Source of the DNA: Stomoxys calcitrans
Lineage: Eukaryota; Arthropoda; Insecta; Diptera; Muscidae
Assembly: GCF_963082655.1 (NCBI RefSeq)
Contig: NC_081555.1
Coordinates: 148,391,266 to 148,455,265, forward strand
DNA: 64,000 nucleotides
Reading direction: 5' to 3'
The notes under the pieces were generated by a model, which ran no database searches, had not been told where the DNA came from, and worked only from the letters and a program-made list of their open reading frames with translations. Made by a program: the position numbers and the translations under genes. Each line of letters begins with the position of its first letter. The first letter of the stretch is position 1. Positions 36,312-48,362 of the stretch are shown piece after piece.

Positions 36312-36399
36312 TAGAAAAATTTGTTACAATTAAATTTTTTTAAAATTCCATATCTCTTACAAAAAAAAGTTTTGTCACAATAAAATATTTTTTAAAACT

Positions 36400-36666
36400 C
36401 CTATTCTCTTAAAGTTGCCTTTGAGTGGAGCTGACGTGTTTTCATTTCGCTCCTCGAAGAAAAATTTACATATCTCAGAATAGGTACCTATTACGAAAAA
36501 TGTTAAAGCCTTTCAGGAGTAGGCTCAAAATGGACTCCAAAGACCCAACAGCTGCAGTAGTGGCATAAAACCTTAGTACGTTGTCCTTCCCTCCTATAGG
36601 TGTGGAAGCCTTGACACCTGTAATCCAGAGTAATGCTTCAAGCGCAGACACAGTCGTCAGACTAGG
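36400..36666 (+). pseudogene. LINE 5' UTR and start of ORF1
   Basis: Matches 54618-54890 in order: TTTCGCTCCTC, AATGTTAAAGCC-type text, ATGGACTC, TTGTCCTTCC, CCTATAGGTGTGG, GAGAGTAATGCTTCAA (here with changes). It continues at 38521 after an inverted insertion of LINE ORF2 sequence. Confidence 0.65.
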
Positions 36667-38520
36667 TTAGGTTGAAAAGAGGTTGCAGATATCAATCCGC
36701 CCCATGCCACTATGGACATACACCTAAGCCAGTAATCGGCTTGTTTAGCGCTCTAAAAACTATAAAGTAACCACTAAAAAGAAAATTTTAAGTTAGGAAT
36801 TCCGTGCTACTCACAAAATCCTTAAAGGTTTTCCATACCACTCCCCAAAGTTGGTTAATGTCCGATATTATGTCTCCACCTAGGTACCGGTATCTGTTGG
36901 ACACAAAAGCCGGGCAATGACAAACGAAATACTCCAACGTCTCATCATCTTCCCCGCATGCCCTACACATGCTATCACTTGCCGCACTGATTTTGCCTAA
37001 GTGAGCTCGTAGTCCTATGTGTCCCGTTATGATACCAATAGCTATACTGACCTCCTACTTGCTTCCTTTCAGTAATAGCCTCGTCTTCCCACGATCTGGA
37101 TTCCCCCATAAGATTTTCGCCGTCCTACCGACCGTTTCACTGTTCCACAATGTTGCATGCGCATTCGTCACCCACTCCCTTAACTCGGACTGCGTCGACC
37201 CGAAATGCTTCGGGTTAACCAAGTTTATTGACGGAAGTCCTCCGGCCTTCACCGCCAAATCGTCTGCCCTTTCATTCCCCCTTACTCCGTTATGGCCCGG
37301 CACCCAAATGATGCGGATTTTCCTATCCCTAGAGAAGGCGTTAATCTCCTTCTTACACTGCAAGACTGCTCGTGACCATACCGTCCTGGTTGTTATTGCC
37401 CTTATGGCAATATTACTGTCGGTGAAAATGTTCACACTCGACGTCCTCGCGTTAGCACCACATCGCTTTATGCATTCCGTGACCGCCCGGATTTCCGCCT
37501 GCAGGACCGTATTATGGTCAGGCAGTCTAAAACAGACCTCAGTCCCTGGTTTCTCAATGTAAAGCCCCCAGGCCCACTCTGTTCTCTAGCTATGATCCAT
37601 CCGTGTAACATGATCTTCCAGATGGGGGTTCCGTCAATCCAAGACTGTGCCTCTGGCAGCAGTGCCTCGCACTCGACTTCAAGGATCATCTCAGGTATCC
37701 GATCGGAAACCTCTTCTCTTCCTTCCAGGTATCCGATCGGAAACCTCTTCCCTACCTTGCAGGTATCCGATCGGAAACCTCTTCCCTTCCTTCCAGGTAT
37801 CCGATCGGAAACCTCTTCTCTTCCTCCCAGGTTTCCTATCGTCTCCTCGATTATACCGCAATGGTATGAGCTGCTCCCATCCTCAATCCATTCTCCCATC
37901 GCCTTAAGTCTCATAGTATGTCAATGGGTCGAATATCTAGAATAGTCTCCAGTGCCCTAGTGGGCATGGCATGCTGTTTGTATTTAAGCAGTTCACTGGA
38001 TGTCATACTCTTGATCATGGTGTCCAAAGGACGTAAGGCTTATGGGTCTGTAGGCCTTTGGTGTCGCATAACTTGCCTTGCCGGGCTAGGATATAAACAC
38101 CACCCTTGCCTCCTGCCAGGCTTTCGGAGTATATGAAAGTCCTAAGCACGCTGTGAAAATTTTGGCCAGACGAGGCGCCAGCTAGTCTGCCTCTTTCTGT
38201 AGTAACGCCGGAAATATTCCATCCGGGTCGGGGTGACTTAAATGGTTTGAAGCTCCTCAAGGATTCCTTCACCATAAATTCCGTTATTATAAACCTTCGA
38301 TCAACGTCATTATTCCAAGGTTCTAATGTCTCCGTGAGTCCCTTCGTATCCTGTGGAAAAATGGTTTTCATCAAAAGCCTCAACATGCCCTCCGTTGTCT
38401 CTGCTCTCACTCCCATTGGGGTCTACAAGAGTTTCAGTTTGGACATGGGTTTTTGAGAGAAACTTTTTTATCTTGGCCGTGGAAGAAACGTATAAACCAG
38501 TGGCATGCACATTTTGTCTC
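36667..38520 (-). pseudogene. LINE ORF2 fragment (RT start, RNase H, Cys/His tail), inverted
   Basis: On the minus strand, in order: LSKTHVQTETLVDPNG and RAETTEGMLRLL; FKPFKSPRPGWNISGV and FIYSESLAGGKGGV (RT N-terminus, frameshifted); a deletion of the RT core; the linker with a 34-bp repeat; then RNase H with FTDSNIAIRAI and WVPGHNGVRGNERADDLA (catalytic H and D retained); and the tail CRACGEDDETLEYFVCHCPA, a CxxC-H-C pattern typical of LINE ORF2 C-termini. The central RT catalytic box is gone, so it is inactive. It splits a plus-strand ORF1 of the same family. Confidence 0.75.
37692..37827. repeat. 34-bp minisatellite, four units, in LINE linker
   Basis: CAGGTATCCGATCGGAAACC starts at 37692, 37726, 37760 and 37794. 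The related LINE copy at 980-1010 has a single unit. 34 is not a multiple of three, so each unit changes frame. Confidence 0.9.
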
Positions 38521-40695
38521 CAGCCTTTAAGTAAAGGTGGTGCTTCCGATTCAGACAGCAGCAGTGTCTACGAAACTGTTATCGCAACCGAATCGAAAGA
38601 TGAGTGCAGCGGGATGACAACAGAAGTGAACGAGGGTTTCTTTAAGCTCAAAAGAAGACCGAGAAAGCAATCCGGGACACAATGTAGGAATGTTCACCGG
38701 CAGCCCAATCGGTCGAAAGCGCAGGATGCTGCAAGGGATAGAACTGACATTCCAGGTATTTCTACGGAAGCTGGAAAGAGAGATCAGATCTCCCGAAGAG
38801 AATAAAACTGCTAAGACGATGAAGAAGAAAAGGAGCTCCCCGTTTTCAAGTACTCTGGGAGGACCAAGCCAGCCATTCCGCAATGAAGACTCCAGACAGG
38901 ATCCTGCGGAGGGAGACAAAGTCGGAACAGGAACGAAGGAAGCGCGCACGGCCCCCTTAGTCTTCACAAAGGACTTTGACTTCCAAAAGGATGCCACAGC
39001 CATCACGGAAGGGGAAGTTGGTCGCTGAGAAAGGTAAGGAGCCGCCCTCTTACGCCAGAGTGGCAAGGTAACACAAAAGAGATGAGCTGACCTATGCAGT
39101 CATCGATGTCGGCAGTGCATCCGGTAGGATTCCATCAGATCATTGGTCCCAAGTGGAGCATCTGGTAAACGAACTGGTTTTCGAACATGAGTTGAACTCT
39201 GAATGGGGTCCAGCAGAATGTATTGATACCGTCAACAAGCTCGTCTGAAGTTACCACACTCTCTGGGAAGCAAAGCTGGACCTTGTGAGCAAGATGGACA
39301 GGTCTTCATCAAGGTTGAGGGCGGCAAATTCGCAACGAAACGCATGATGGAAGACTTAAACAAGCAAAACCAAGATTTGGTCGTGGAGAAATCAAAGACT
39401 TTCTGTAGACACACCCCTGGGAAGCAAAGCTGGCCCTTGTGTGAAAGATGGACAGGTCTTCATGTAGGGTGAGGGCGGCAAATTCGCAACGAAAGGCAAG
39501 ATGGAAGTCTTAAACAAGCAAAACCAAGATTTGGTCGTGGAGAAATCAACGACTTTCTCAAGACACACTCCCTGGGAAGCAAAGCTGGACCTTGTGAGGA
39601 AGATGGAGAGGTGTTCATCAGAGGTGAGGAAGGCAAATTCGCAACGAAACGCATGATGGAAGACTTAAACAAGCAAAACCAAGATTTGGTCGTGGAGAAA
39701 TCAACGACTTTCTCAAGACACACTCCCTGGGAAGCAAAGCTGGCCCTTGTGAGGAAGATGGAGAGGTGTTAATCAGAGGTGAGGAAGGCAAATTCGCAAC
39801 GAAACGCATGATGGAAGACTTAAAGAAGCAAAACCAAGATTTGGTCGTGGAGAAATCAACGACTCTCTCAAGTCGCACTCCCTGGGAAGCAAAGCTGGCC
39901 CTTGTGAGGAAGATGGAGAGGTGTTAATCAGAGGTGAGGAAGGCAAATTCGCAACGAAACGCATGATGGAAGTCTTAAACAAGCAAACCAAGATTTGGTC
40001 GTGTAGAAATCAATGACTTTCTCAAGACACACTCCCTGGGAAGCAAAGCTGGCCCGTGTGAGGAAGATGGAGAGGTGTTCATCAGAGGTGAGGAAGGCAA
40101 ATTCGCAACGAAACGCATGATGGAAGTCTTAAGCAAGCAAAACCAAGATTTGGTCGTGGGGAAATGAAAGGTCCTCCCCAGGGAGGAGAAGGAGGAAGGA
40201 GCTCTTCTTGTGGTGGGCATTGATCAAGTCTCCGTTACAAGTTTGGCTAAGACTGAAGGTATGGCGTACTACGGGCCCAAGACAGTCTTTTTCAAGATTG
40301 GGAAGACTTGAATAGGCATATATCCTCATATTGAGCCAACAGGCAGTGCAGTGGCAGGATACTTAATACCGCCCTATGAACAGGGGGCCGACAACGAAAC
40401 AATAACCCAATCTCTGAATATAGGGAAGATTAGGAGAAGCAAAGATCCGAATACACCAACATCAGCAGTACAGAGACGATAGACTCAACACAGTCTAACG
40501 AACTGGGATCCGACAATGAGATAATCACCTACTCCAAAAAGTCCATTTACTGAAGATTTGGAAGACTAGGATAGGCAAAGATCCTAATATTGGAAAATCA
40601 AGCAGTACAGGGACGAAAGACTCAATAGAGGCTATCGAATAGGGATCCGAAGATCGAATCATTACCGACACTCTCAATATTCGAAAGACTAGGAT
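38521..40695 (+). pseudogene. LINE ORF1 copy (DUF4780-like), tandemly expanded
   Basis: Plus-strand text: SDSSSVYETVIATESKDE, a Lys/Arg-rich middle (KRRPRKQSGTQ, KTMKKKRSS), then YAVIDVGSAS-type sequence, KFATKRM and KQNQDLV in the 155-bp repeat region, then EEKEEGALLVVGIDQVSVTS, KTVFFKIGKT and a degenerate ~35-aa repeat (NIxKTRxxKDPN). The same order is found at 54.8-56.6 kb. From memory this resembles the DUF4780 ORF1 proteins of fly LINEs, nucleic-acid-binding partners of ORF2. The frame breaks repeatedly, so it is not functional. Confidence 0.6.
39263..40165 (+). repeat. 155-bp tandem array, six units, within LINE ORF1
   Basis: CTGGGAAGCAAAGCTGG starts at 39263, 39417, 39572, 39727, 39882 and 40036. 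Each unit covers the ORF1 segment with FATKRM and KQNQDL. Units are ~95% alike. 155 is not a multiple of three. Confidence 0.95.
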
Positions 40696-41760
40696 AAGCA
40701 AAACAAGTAAGAGCGTGCCAAGTTCGGCCGGGCCGAATCTTATATACCCTCCACCATGGATCGCATTTGTCGAGTTCTTTGCGCAGTATCTCTTTTTAGG
40801 CAAATAAAGGATAATGAATGTGGACGGAGCAGGAGGAGGAGCTATGTCAAGTTATAGTCCGATTCGGGGCTCAAGAAGCAAAATCGGGAGATTGTTTTGT
40901 ATGGGAGCTGTGTCAAGCTATAGATCGATTTAGACCATATTGTACACGTATATTGAAGGTCATGGGGGAAGCCGTTGTAGAAAATTTGTGCTAAATCGGA
41001 TGAGAATTGCGATCTCTAGAGGCTCAAGAAGTCAAGATCCCAGATCGGTTTATATGGCAGCTATATCAGGGTATGGAGCGATTTGGACCATACTTCGCAT
41101 AAATGTTGGAAGTGATACCAAAACACCACGGGCAAAATTTCAGTCAAATCGGACGAGAATTGCGCCCTTTAGAGGCTCAAAAAGTCAAGACCCAAGATTG
41201 GTTTATATGGCAGCTATATCAGGTTATCAGCCGATTTGAACCATACTTCGCGAAAATGTTGGAAGTGATATCAAAACAATACGTGCAAAATTTCAGTCAA
41301 ATCGGACGAGAATTGCGCCCTTTAGAGGCTCAAAAAGTCAAGACCCAAGATCGGTTTATATGGCAGCTATATCAGGTTATGAGTCGATTTAAACCATACT
41401 TGGCACAATTGTTGGAAGTGATATCAAAGCAATACCTGCAAAATTTCAGTCAAATCGGATGAAAATTGCGCTCTGTAGAGGCTCAAAAAGTCAAGACCCA
41501 AGATTGGTTTATATGGCAGCTATATCAGGTTATCAGCCGATTTGAACCATACTTCGCGAAAATGTTGGAAGTGATATCAAAACAATAGGTGCGAAATTTC
41601 AGTCAAATCGGATGAAAATTGCCCCCTCTAGAGACTCAAGAAGTCAAGACCCAAGATCGGTTTATATGACAGCTATATCAGATTATGGACAGATTTGGAC
41701 CATACTTCGCACAAATGTTGGAAGTGATATCGGAACACTACGTGCAAAATTTGCAATATA
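40696..41760 (-). mobile_element. Family A element, minus orientation
   Basis: 3' end ACAAGTAAGAGCGTGCCAAG with hairpin CGGCCGGGCCG, TATACCCTCCACCATGGATC, then about six reversed monomers. It is truncated before the head at about 41760. It abuts the LINE ORF1 copy. Confidence 0.75.
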
Positions 41761-42690
41761 AAATTCTGTCAAAATTTGATTTTCTTAAAAGAACTTCAAA
41801 GTAGGAATTCCATAGAAATTTTTGTGTGTATCTCATTTTAACTGGTCTTCATAAGTAATTTCGTCCAGGTTAGATTTTAAAGTAAAAATTTCTTTGAAAT
41901 TTGTAACTCAGACTATCTTAACCGATAAATAATAGATGTTTAAAACCTTGTGATAGGCTCTGCCTTTGCATTCCTTTCTCTAACAACTCATTCTTAAATC
42001 CCATCTCTTAGTTCACCTCAATTGGGTCATTTTCAACTAATGAGTGCTCTTTCTAGAATACTGCCTTTAATAGCCCCATTCATTCACTCATTCATTAAAT
42101 ATAGACGTATGACATATTCCCACCATTCCGCCATGTTTAACAAAAAAGGATTTCCCCAAAAAATACCCTCCTAATTGTTTATTACACGTTTCCCATACAT
42201 TTGGGTACAATTCCATAAAATTTCGGCATGATTTCCTTGAGTCAGAGGGGAAGGGAAACAACCGCCATCACAAAAAAAAGACATTCTCGTGCTTGAGGGT
42301 TATTCAAAAGAGAAAATTCAAAAGAAATTACAAAAGGCGACATTCGTACAGACGTTCATAGTAGCATACCTGTGCCACCAACAATAGTTCGTTCGTTTAC
42401 CGAACCCTACATTTCATGGCATGAATGGCAAGGAACGGAATTTCAATGTCTTTGTTGTGTAGAATGGAAAGTAGCAGCAGCAGGTGAAAAAAGTTAGCAA
42501 CGTTAAACTTGGTAATCCCGATAAGACTTAAATGTTTCCTTGCATTTTGGGGAAAATGCTTTAAATGAATATTAAACCAAGATTCTTGGAAAGAATATGT
42601 GTCAGGAGAAGTTAAAGTACTCACGACATGAGATTGTATAGAAAAAAATTAAAGATGAATGTAAAGAACATACAATATTTAAGGATTTTT
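41761..42690. other. Stretch without recognised gene
   Basis: AT-rich, only short ORFs, no element ends. Confidence 0.4.
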
Positions 42691-44881
42691 ATTTAAAAAA
42701 TGTTTTATAGAGAATTTTATTTCTTTATAGAATTTCCACAAAGGGGGAGCGGACCCTCCCCTTACCCTAAAAGTACAAAAATAAATGTGGACCGAGCGGG
42801 ACAATATGGAATTAAATTGAAAGGTATTCGAGAGTAGAGTAGGAATTTCATAATAAAAGTTGGGTTCAAGTACCTGGGGGGCCGCCCCAGCCCCAAAACC
42901 CCTTAAAATAGGTTTATTTGACAATCATGACATTTGAGTCCCATAAATGAAAGGTATTCGGGAGTAGATTACGAATATGGCCAAGAAGTAAGAATAGACG
43001 TTATAATTTGTTGATAACGTATGGGGGGCGGACCCTCTCCCTTTACCCCAAAAACACCATTTAAAATCAAAAGTGGACCGATAAGGACAACATGGGTATC
43101 AAATGAAAAGTATGCAGGAGAAGATATCGAATTTGGCATACAAATTTATATCGTAATATAGGGGGTCACCCCACCCCCACAAAAACGCCCCAAATGGGCA
43201 CATTAGCCGATCACGGATATATGGGACTTGGTTTGTTTGTTCTGTATAGACTGAAAAATGGCAGAACCGATTTTCTCGAAATTTTCGCATTTTATGTAGG
43301 TTGGTCTGGAAGGAAACATAGGCTATATTATTTTTTGGTATCGAAAGGGGGACGGACCCTCCCCCTTATACCAAAAACACAACCCAAAATCAAAAGTGGA
43401 GCGATCAGGACAATATAGGTAACAAATGAAAGGTATTGAAGAGTAGAATACGAATATGGTATTAAAATTTGAGTCTAGGTACCCATAGGGCCGCCCCAGC
43501 CCCAAAACCCCTTAAAATAGGTTTATTTGACAATCATGACAATATGGGATTCAAATGAATGGTATTCGGGAGTAGATTTCGAATCTGGCATACAAAATCA
43601 GATCGACGTATAGGAGGTCACCCCACCCCTCAAAAACGCCATTAGACCCATTATGACTTTACGATACTTGGCTGAACCGATTTTCCTAAAAATTTTCATA
43701 AATTGTGTACGTTTGTCTAGAAGGAAACATAGGCTGTATAATTCGAAGATATCTGGTAGAGGCGGACCCTCCCCCTTACATGGAAGGAAACATAGGCTAT
43801 ATAATTTTTCGGCATCGGAAGGGGGACGGACCCTCCCCCTTATGCCAAAAACACAACCCAAAATCAAAAGTGGACCGATCGGGACAATATAGGTATCAAA
43901 TGAAAGGTATTGGAGATCAGAAAACGAATATCGTATTAAAATTTGGGTCAAAGTACCCAGCGGGCACACCAACCCCAAAAACTGCTCTGAACAGTTATAT
44001 TCGAAGTTCATGTCAATATGAGATTCAAATGAAAAGTATTCAACAGTAGATTAGAAATATGGCATAAAACATTAGGTCCAAGTAATGGGAGGTTGACCCA
44101 CCCCCAAATAGGCATATTAGCCGACCATGGCTATATGGGACTCAAATGAAAGATTGTTGGGAGTAGATTACGAATATGATGTTAAAATATGCGTTCAAGT
44201 CTAGGTGGCGCTTTTCCTCCTAAAGATACATCAAATGGGTTATTTGATCCATTCTGACAATATGGGACCCAAATGAAAAGTTTTAGGCTGTAGATTACTA
44301 ATATGGCATAAAAGGTTAGGTCCAGGTATTGGGAGGTCGCCCCACCCCCAAATACCCACAAATTGGCATATTAGCCGACCATTCAAATGAAAGATATTAG
44401 GGAGTAGATTACGAATACGACACTAAAATTTACGTTCAAGTCTAGGTGGCGCTTTCCCTCCTAAAGATACGGCAAATGGTCTGAGCTGCCATCCTTCCCC
44501 TAAAAAGCACTTCTCATTACCCCAATTTTTAAAATCACCAGGAACCGAGCAGCGGCATACCTCTAACACATCAATGAGTGCTTTCCGATTCAAGTTTAAA
44601 CTCAATGATAAGAGTCAATTTTTTAAAGACGAGTCCGAACGGCGTTCCCCAGTGCGACACCTCTTTGGGGAAAATGTTTTAAATGCCCATGCATGACATT
44701 GTCATGCAAATGTCGCCAACCAAAGCTTTTTCCGATATTCTCGCCAGGATTCGAACGCGTTCAGCGTCGTAGGCTACAATGGCACGAATTCGATATCCGC
44801 ATTTAGGGGCGAAGTGTCGCCACCCTAAAAAGATATTAGAGAGTTAAAGAAGGCGCAGCGGAGCGGGCCCGGTTCGGCTAG
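42691..44881 (+). mobile_element. Helitron-like element with 3' CTAG end, SINE inside
   Basis: Repeats GGACCCTCCCCCTTA, AATATGGGACTCAAATGAAA and GTAGATTACGAATATG. The 5'-type motif (GCAGAACCGATTTTCTCGAA) recurs near 43255 and 43672. The 3' end is AAGGCGCAGCGGAGCGGGCC then GGTTCGGCTAG|T at 44881. The true 5' TC end is missing. No Rep/helicase is encoded, so it is non-autonomous. Confidence 0.7.
44553..44780 (-). mobile_element. tRNA-derived SINE within Helitron
   Basis: ACACATCAATGAGTGCTTTC and CCGAACGGCGTTCCCCAGTG to the reversed B-box CCAGGATTCGAACGCG. Decayed. Confidence 0.7.
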
Positions 44882-44989
44882 TGTTCTATGAAATAAAGAT
44901 TCAACGGAATTTTCTTTAAAATAAAATTTTTACAAAATTTTCTTTAAAACAAAAATGTCCACGATATTTTCTTTCAAATAAAATCGCAT

Positions 44990-45855
44990 TTTAAGCCATG
45001 TCCGTCCGAATGTCTGTCGAAAGCACTCTGACTATCGAAGAAAGCTAGACATTTGAAATTTTGGACAAATACTTCCTATTAGTGTAGGTTGGTTGGGTTT
45101 GCAAATGGACCATATCGGTCTATATTTTGATACAGCTCCCATTCATATCCCAATATCCCGATAATACTTCTTTAATCTCTAAAGAGTGTAATTTTTATAC
45201 GACTTGGCTAAAACTGAGCACAATAAAATATCCTTATGTGCCAAGTATGGTCTGAATTGGTTCATAACCTGATGCAGATCCCATGTAAATCGATCTCCTG
45301 ATGACATTTCGGGTCCAGGACAGTTATTGACCTATACGGCTGAAATTTAGGACACAACCCCTTCCCCTATGACCTTCAACATTCTTGCTGAGTATGGTCT
45401 GCGTTCCTCCATAGCCTCTTCTATCTCCCATAAAAATCGATTTCCCGATTCTCCTCCATTCACACAAAATATTAGAGAAGAATTACTATTAGGTTGCCCA
45501 AAAAGTAATTGCGGATTTTTTAAAAGAAAGTAAATGCATTTTTAATAAAACTTAGAATGAACTTTAATCAAATATACTTTTTTACACTTTTTTTCTAAAG
45601 CAAGCTAAAAGTAACAGCTGATAACTGACAGAAGAAAGAATGCAATTACAGAGTCACAAGCTGTGAAAAAATTTGTCAACGCCGACTATATGAAAAATCC
45701 GCAATTATTATTTGGGCAACCCAATATAATAATCCATTATCCTTTGGTTGACTAACAAGAGCTACCGCTCAAAGAACTTTACTAGTTCGATCCATGGTGG
45801 AGGGTATATAAGTATCGGCATGGCCGAACTTTGCTCGTTTTTACATGTTTCAATA
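44990..45855 (+). mobile_element. Family A element, partial, with MITE
   Basis: ATGTCCGTCCGAATGTCTGT (head-proximal), about three degenerate monomers, a MITE at 45489, then GGAGGGTATATAAGTATCGG and a changed hairpin (CGGCATGGCCG), GCTCGTTTTTACATGTT. Confidence 0.65.
45489..45724 (-). mobile_element. 236-bp MITE
   Basis: TTAGGTTGCCCAAAAAGTAA and inverted right end; TA at 45487-45488 and 45725-45726. Confidence 0.9.
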
Positions 45856-46663
45856 CAGAAAACATCAAATGCAACAAGACATTAAAATAACTTTACTTTA
45901 ATTGGCTATGACAGAATATTTGTTCCACAAGCCGAACGTAGAACAGCGTTCCAAGCGCCTCGATCTTCTGCGCTCATTCTAAAATCTCTAACACCAAGTT
46001 TCGAGGTGTCTCCCACCACTTGATCTTTCCATTGGGCTTTTGGTCTTCGCGGTTTGTGTGTACCACCGTGTTTGCCTTCAAAAGATTTCTTTGCTGGAGC
46101 TTCTTCATCCATTCTGACGACATGACCTAGCCAACGCAGCCGTTGTATTTTGATGCGTGTAACTATGCTATCGTTGTCATACAGCTCGTGGTTCATACGT
46201 CGCCTATATTCTCCATTAACGCAAACTGGTCCATATATTTTACGAAGAATCTTTCTCTCAAATACTCCAAGTACTGACTCATCTGCCTTCACAAGTACCC
46301 ATGTCTCAGAACCATATAATAACACGGCTAGTATCAGTGTCTTGTATAGTGTAAACTTCGTCTGTCGAGAGGTGGCCTTGTTTCTAAACTGGTTACTTAG
46401 TCCAAAGTAGCATATGTTTGCTAGTATTATACTTCGCTTTATCTCAAAACTGGTATCATTCGTTTCGGTTACGGCGGTGCCGAGGTAGATTAAATTACTG
46501 ACTATCCCAAAGTTGTGATTCCCAACTTTCTCCATGTTCTTTATCTGCTCGGTTGTACAAGGCTTTTTGGGAGTGGAGACCATCCATTTCGTCTTATCTT
46601 CATTTACTGCCAGACCCATTTTCACTGTCTCCCTTTCGATTCTTTCAAAGGCAGCAGTTACTA

Positions 46664-46835
46664 TTGGGTTGCCCAAAAAGTAATTGCGGATTTTTCATGT
46701 GGTCGGCGTTGACAAATTTTTTCACAGCTTGTGACTCTTCTTTCTTCTGTCAGTTATCAGCTGTTACTTTTAGTTCATTCTAAGTTTTATTAAAAATGAA
46801 ATTACTTTCTTTTAATTACTTTTTGGGCAACCCAA
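46664..46835 (+). mobile_element. MITE, 172-bp shortened copy, in RT
   Basis: Standard ends, TA on both sides (46662-46663, 46836-46837). It lies right after the YADDIDIIGRSPEV codons. Removing it with one TA restores the RT frame (EV|VTAAFERIE). Confidence 0.9.
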
Positions 46836-47421
46836 TACTTCCGGTGACCGACCTATGATATCGATATCGTCGGCATAGGCGAGTAGCATGTGTTCTCTTG
46901 TGATTACTGTGCCATATCTATTCACAACTGCATCTCGTATAATCTTCTCCAGCAGGATATTGAAGAGATCACACGATAGGCTATCTCCTTGTCTGAAACC
47001 TAGTTTGGTATTAAATGGTTCGGAAGGATTCCTTCCTATTCTTACTGAGGAACGCATATCAACAAGTGTCATCCTGCAGAGTCTTATAAAATTTGCAGGG
47101 ATACCAAACTCAGACATGGCTTGAAATATCTTTGAACCTAAATGAGTATCGAAGGCGGCTTTGTAGTCAACCAAAAGAGATGGTAATTGTTGATTTCTCT
47201 TTCTCGGGTCTTTTCCAGGATTTGGCGCAGTGTGAATATCTGGTCAAGGTTGGATCTACCAGATCTAAAGTCGCATTGATAGGGCCCAATTACCTCATTG
47301 ACTTTAGGTTTTAATTTTTCACACATTACGCTCGATAGTATCTTGTATGCGATGGGGAAGAGACTTATTCCTCTGTAGTTGGCATATTCCGTCTCGTCTC
47401 CTTTCTTGTGTACGGGACATA

Positions 47422-47656
47422 TTGGGTTGCCCAAAAAGTAATTGCGGATTTTTCATATAGTCGGCGTTGACAAATTTTTTCACAGCTTGTGACTCTGTAA
47501 TTGCATTCTTTCTTCTGTCAGTTATCAGCTGTTACTTTTAGCTTGCTTTAGAGAAAAAGTGTAAAAAAGTATATTTGATTAAAGTTCATTATAAGTTTTA
47601 TTAAAAATGCATTTCCTTCCTTTAAAAAAATCCGCAATTACTTTTTGGCCTACCAA
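47422..47656 (+). mobile_element. MITE in LINE, site shared with 48903
   Basis: Left end TTGGGTTGCCCAAAAAGTAA; right end decayed (TTTTTGGCCTACCAAA). The flanks are LINE sequences reading (minus strand) CCTCAGCATACTA and TATGTCCCGTACACAAG. Confidence 0.88.
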
Positions 47657-48058
47657 ATAGTATGCTGAGGTTCCAATCATCGGGTATGCGTTCTTCTAGC
47701 CAGATTCTAGCAGATAAGCTGATGCATACGCCTTATCAACGTGTCGCCTCCGGCCTTAAATAGTTGAGCGGGTAAGCCGTCGGCTCCTGCTGCCTTGTTC
47801 TTCTTTAGTCACTGCTAACTGGACTTCATTTTGACTAGAAGATAAACATTCTATACCATCATCAGGGATTGGTTCTGCGGTATCCCCTTCGCCGCCAACA
47901 TCGGACACTAGTAGTTGGGTCAAATGATCTTTCCATATCCTTAGCATGTTATCTGTGTCAGTTACCAGATTTTCTTCTTTGCCTCTGCAGGAGTATGTGT
48001 CTGCACCAAAGCCATCGATTTCATGTTTAATTCTTTGGTAGAATTTCAGGATTTCATT

Positions 48059-48120
48059 TTGAAAAAATTTGTCAACGCCGACTATATGAAAAATCCGCAA
48101 TTACTTTTTGGGCAAACCAA
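48059..48120 (-). mobile_element. MITE end fragment
   Basis: GAAAAAATTTGTCAACGCCG to TTTTTGGGCAAACCAA. Only the last ~62 bp is present, abutting the LINE linker at 48058. Confidence 0.85.
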
Positions 48121-48362
48121 TATTTACTACTCATTGTAACAATACCACCATACATCATGTGTTTCAATCTCAGTTGGTTTATTAAGATTGATTACATACG
48201 GTAACAATGGGCAATTAGTCTTACAAGAACGAAACATATAACAGCGCCATGTCAACATTAGCTGAAACATTTGCTTTGCTACGGTTAATTCGTGTTCATT
48301 CATCAGTTAATATTAAATGACATACAAGACATTCTACTATTAATATGAACATATGGACACAG
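48121..48362. other. Spacer between the two LINE copies
   Basis: 240 bp with no recognised motif, between head-to-head LINE fragments. Confidence 0.4.

Larger units (their letters stand above)
45903..48058 (-). pseudogene. LINE ORF2 (second family), RT with three MITE insertions or fragments
   Basis: Pieces in minus-strand order: linker KFYQRIKHEIDGFGADTYSC and MLRIWKDHLTQLLVSD (47756-48058); RT N-terminus GDETEYANYRGISLFPIAYK and ILSSVMCEKLKP (to 47421); VDYKAAFDTHLGSKIFQAMS, GFRQGDSLSCDLFN and the catalytic LLAYADDIDIIGRS (46836-47174); then MGLAVNEDKTKWMVST, LYGSETWVL and RLRWLGHVVRMDEEAPAKKS thumb/C-terminal part to a stop at 45906. An intact element copies its RNA into DNA at a nick. 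MITEs at 46664 and 47422 interrupt it; a stretch linking YHLF to VDYK is frameshifted. No endonuclease is present. Clade not assigned. Confidence 0.85.

Noticed and set aside
36655..36680. TAGGTTAGGTT as a telomere-type repeat
   Set aside because: Only two units at a LINE 3' junction; flies normally lack TTAGG telomeres, so this is chance or a LINE tail.
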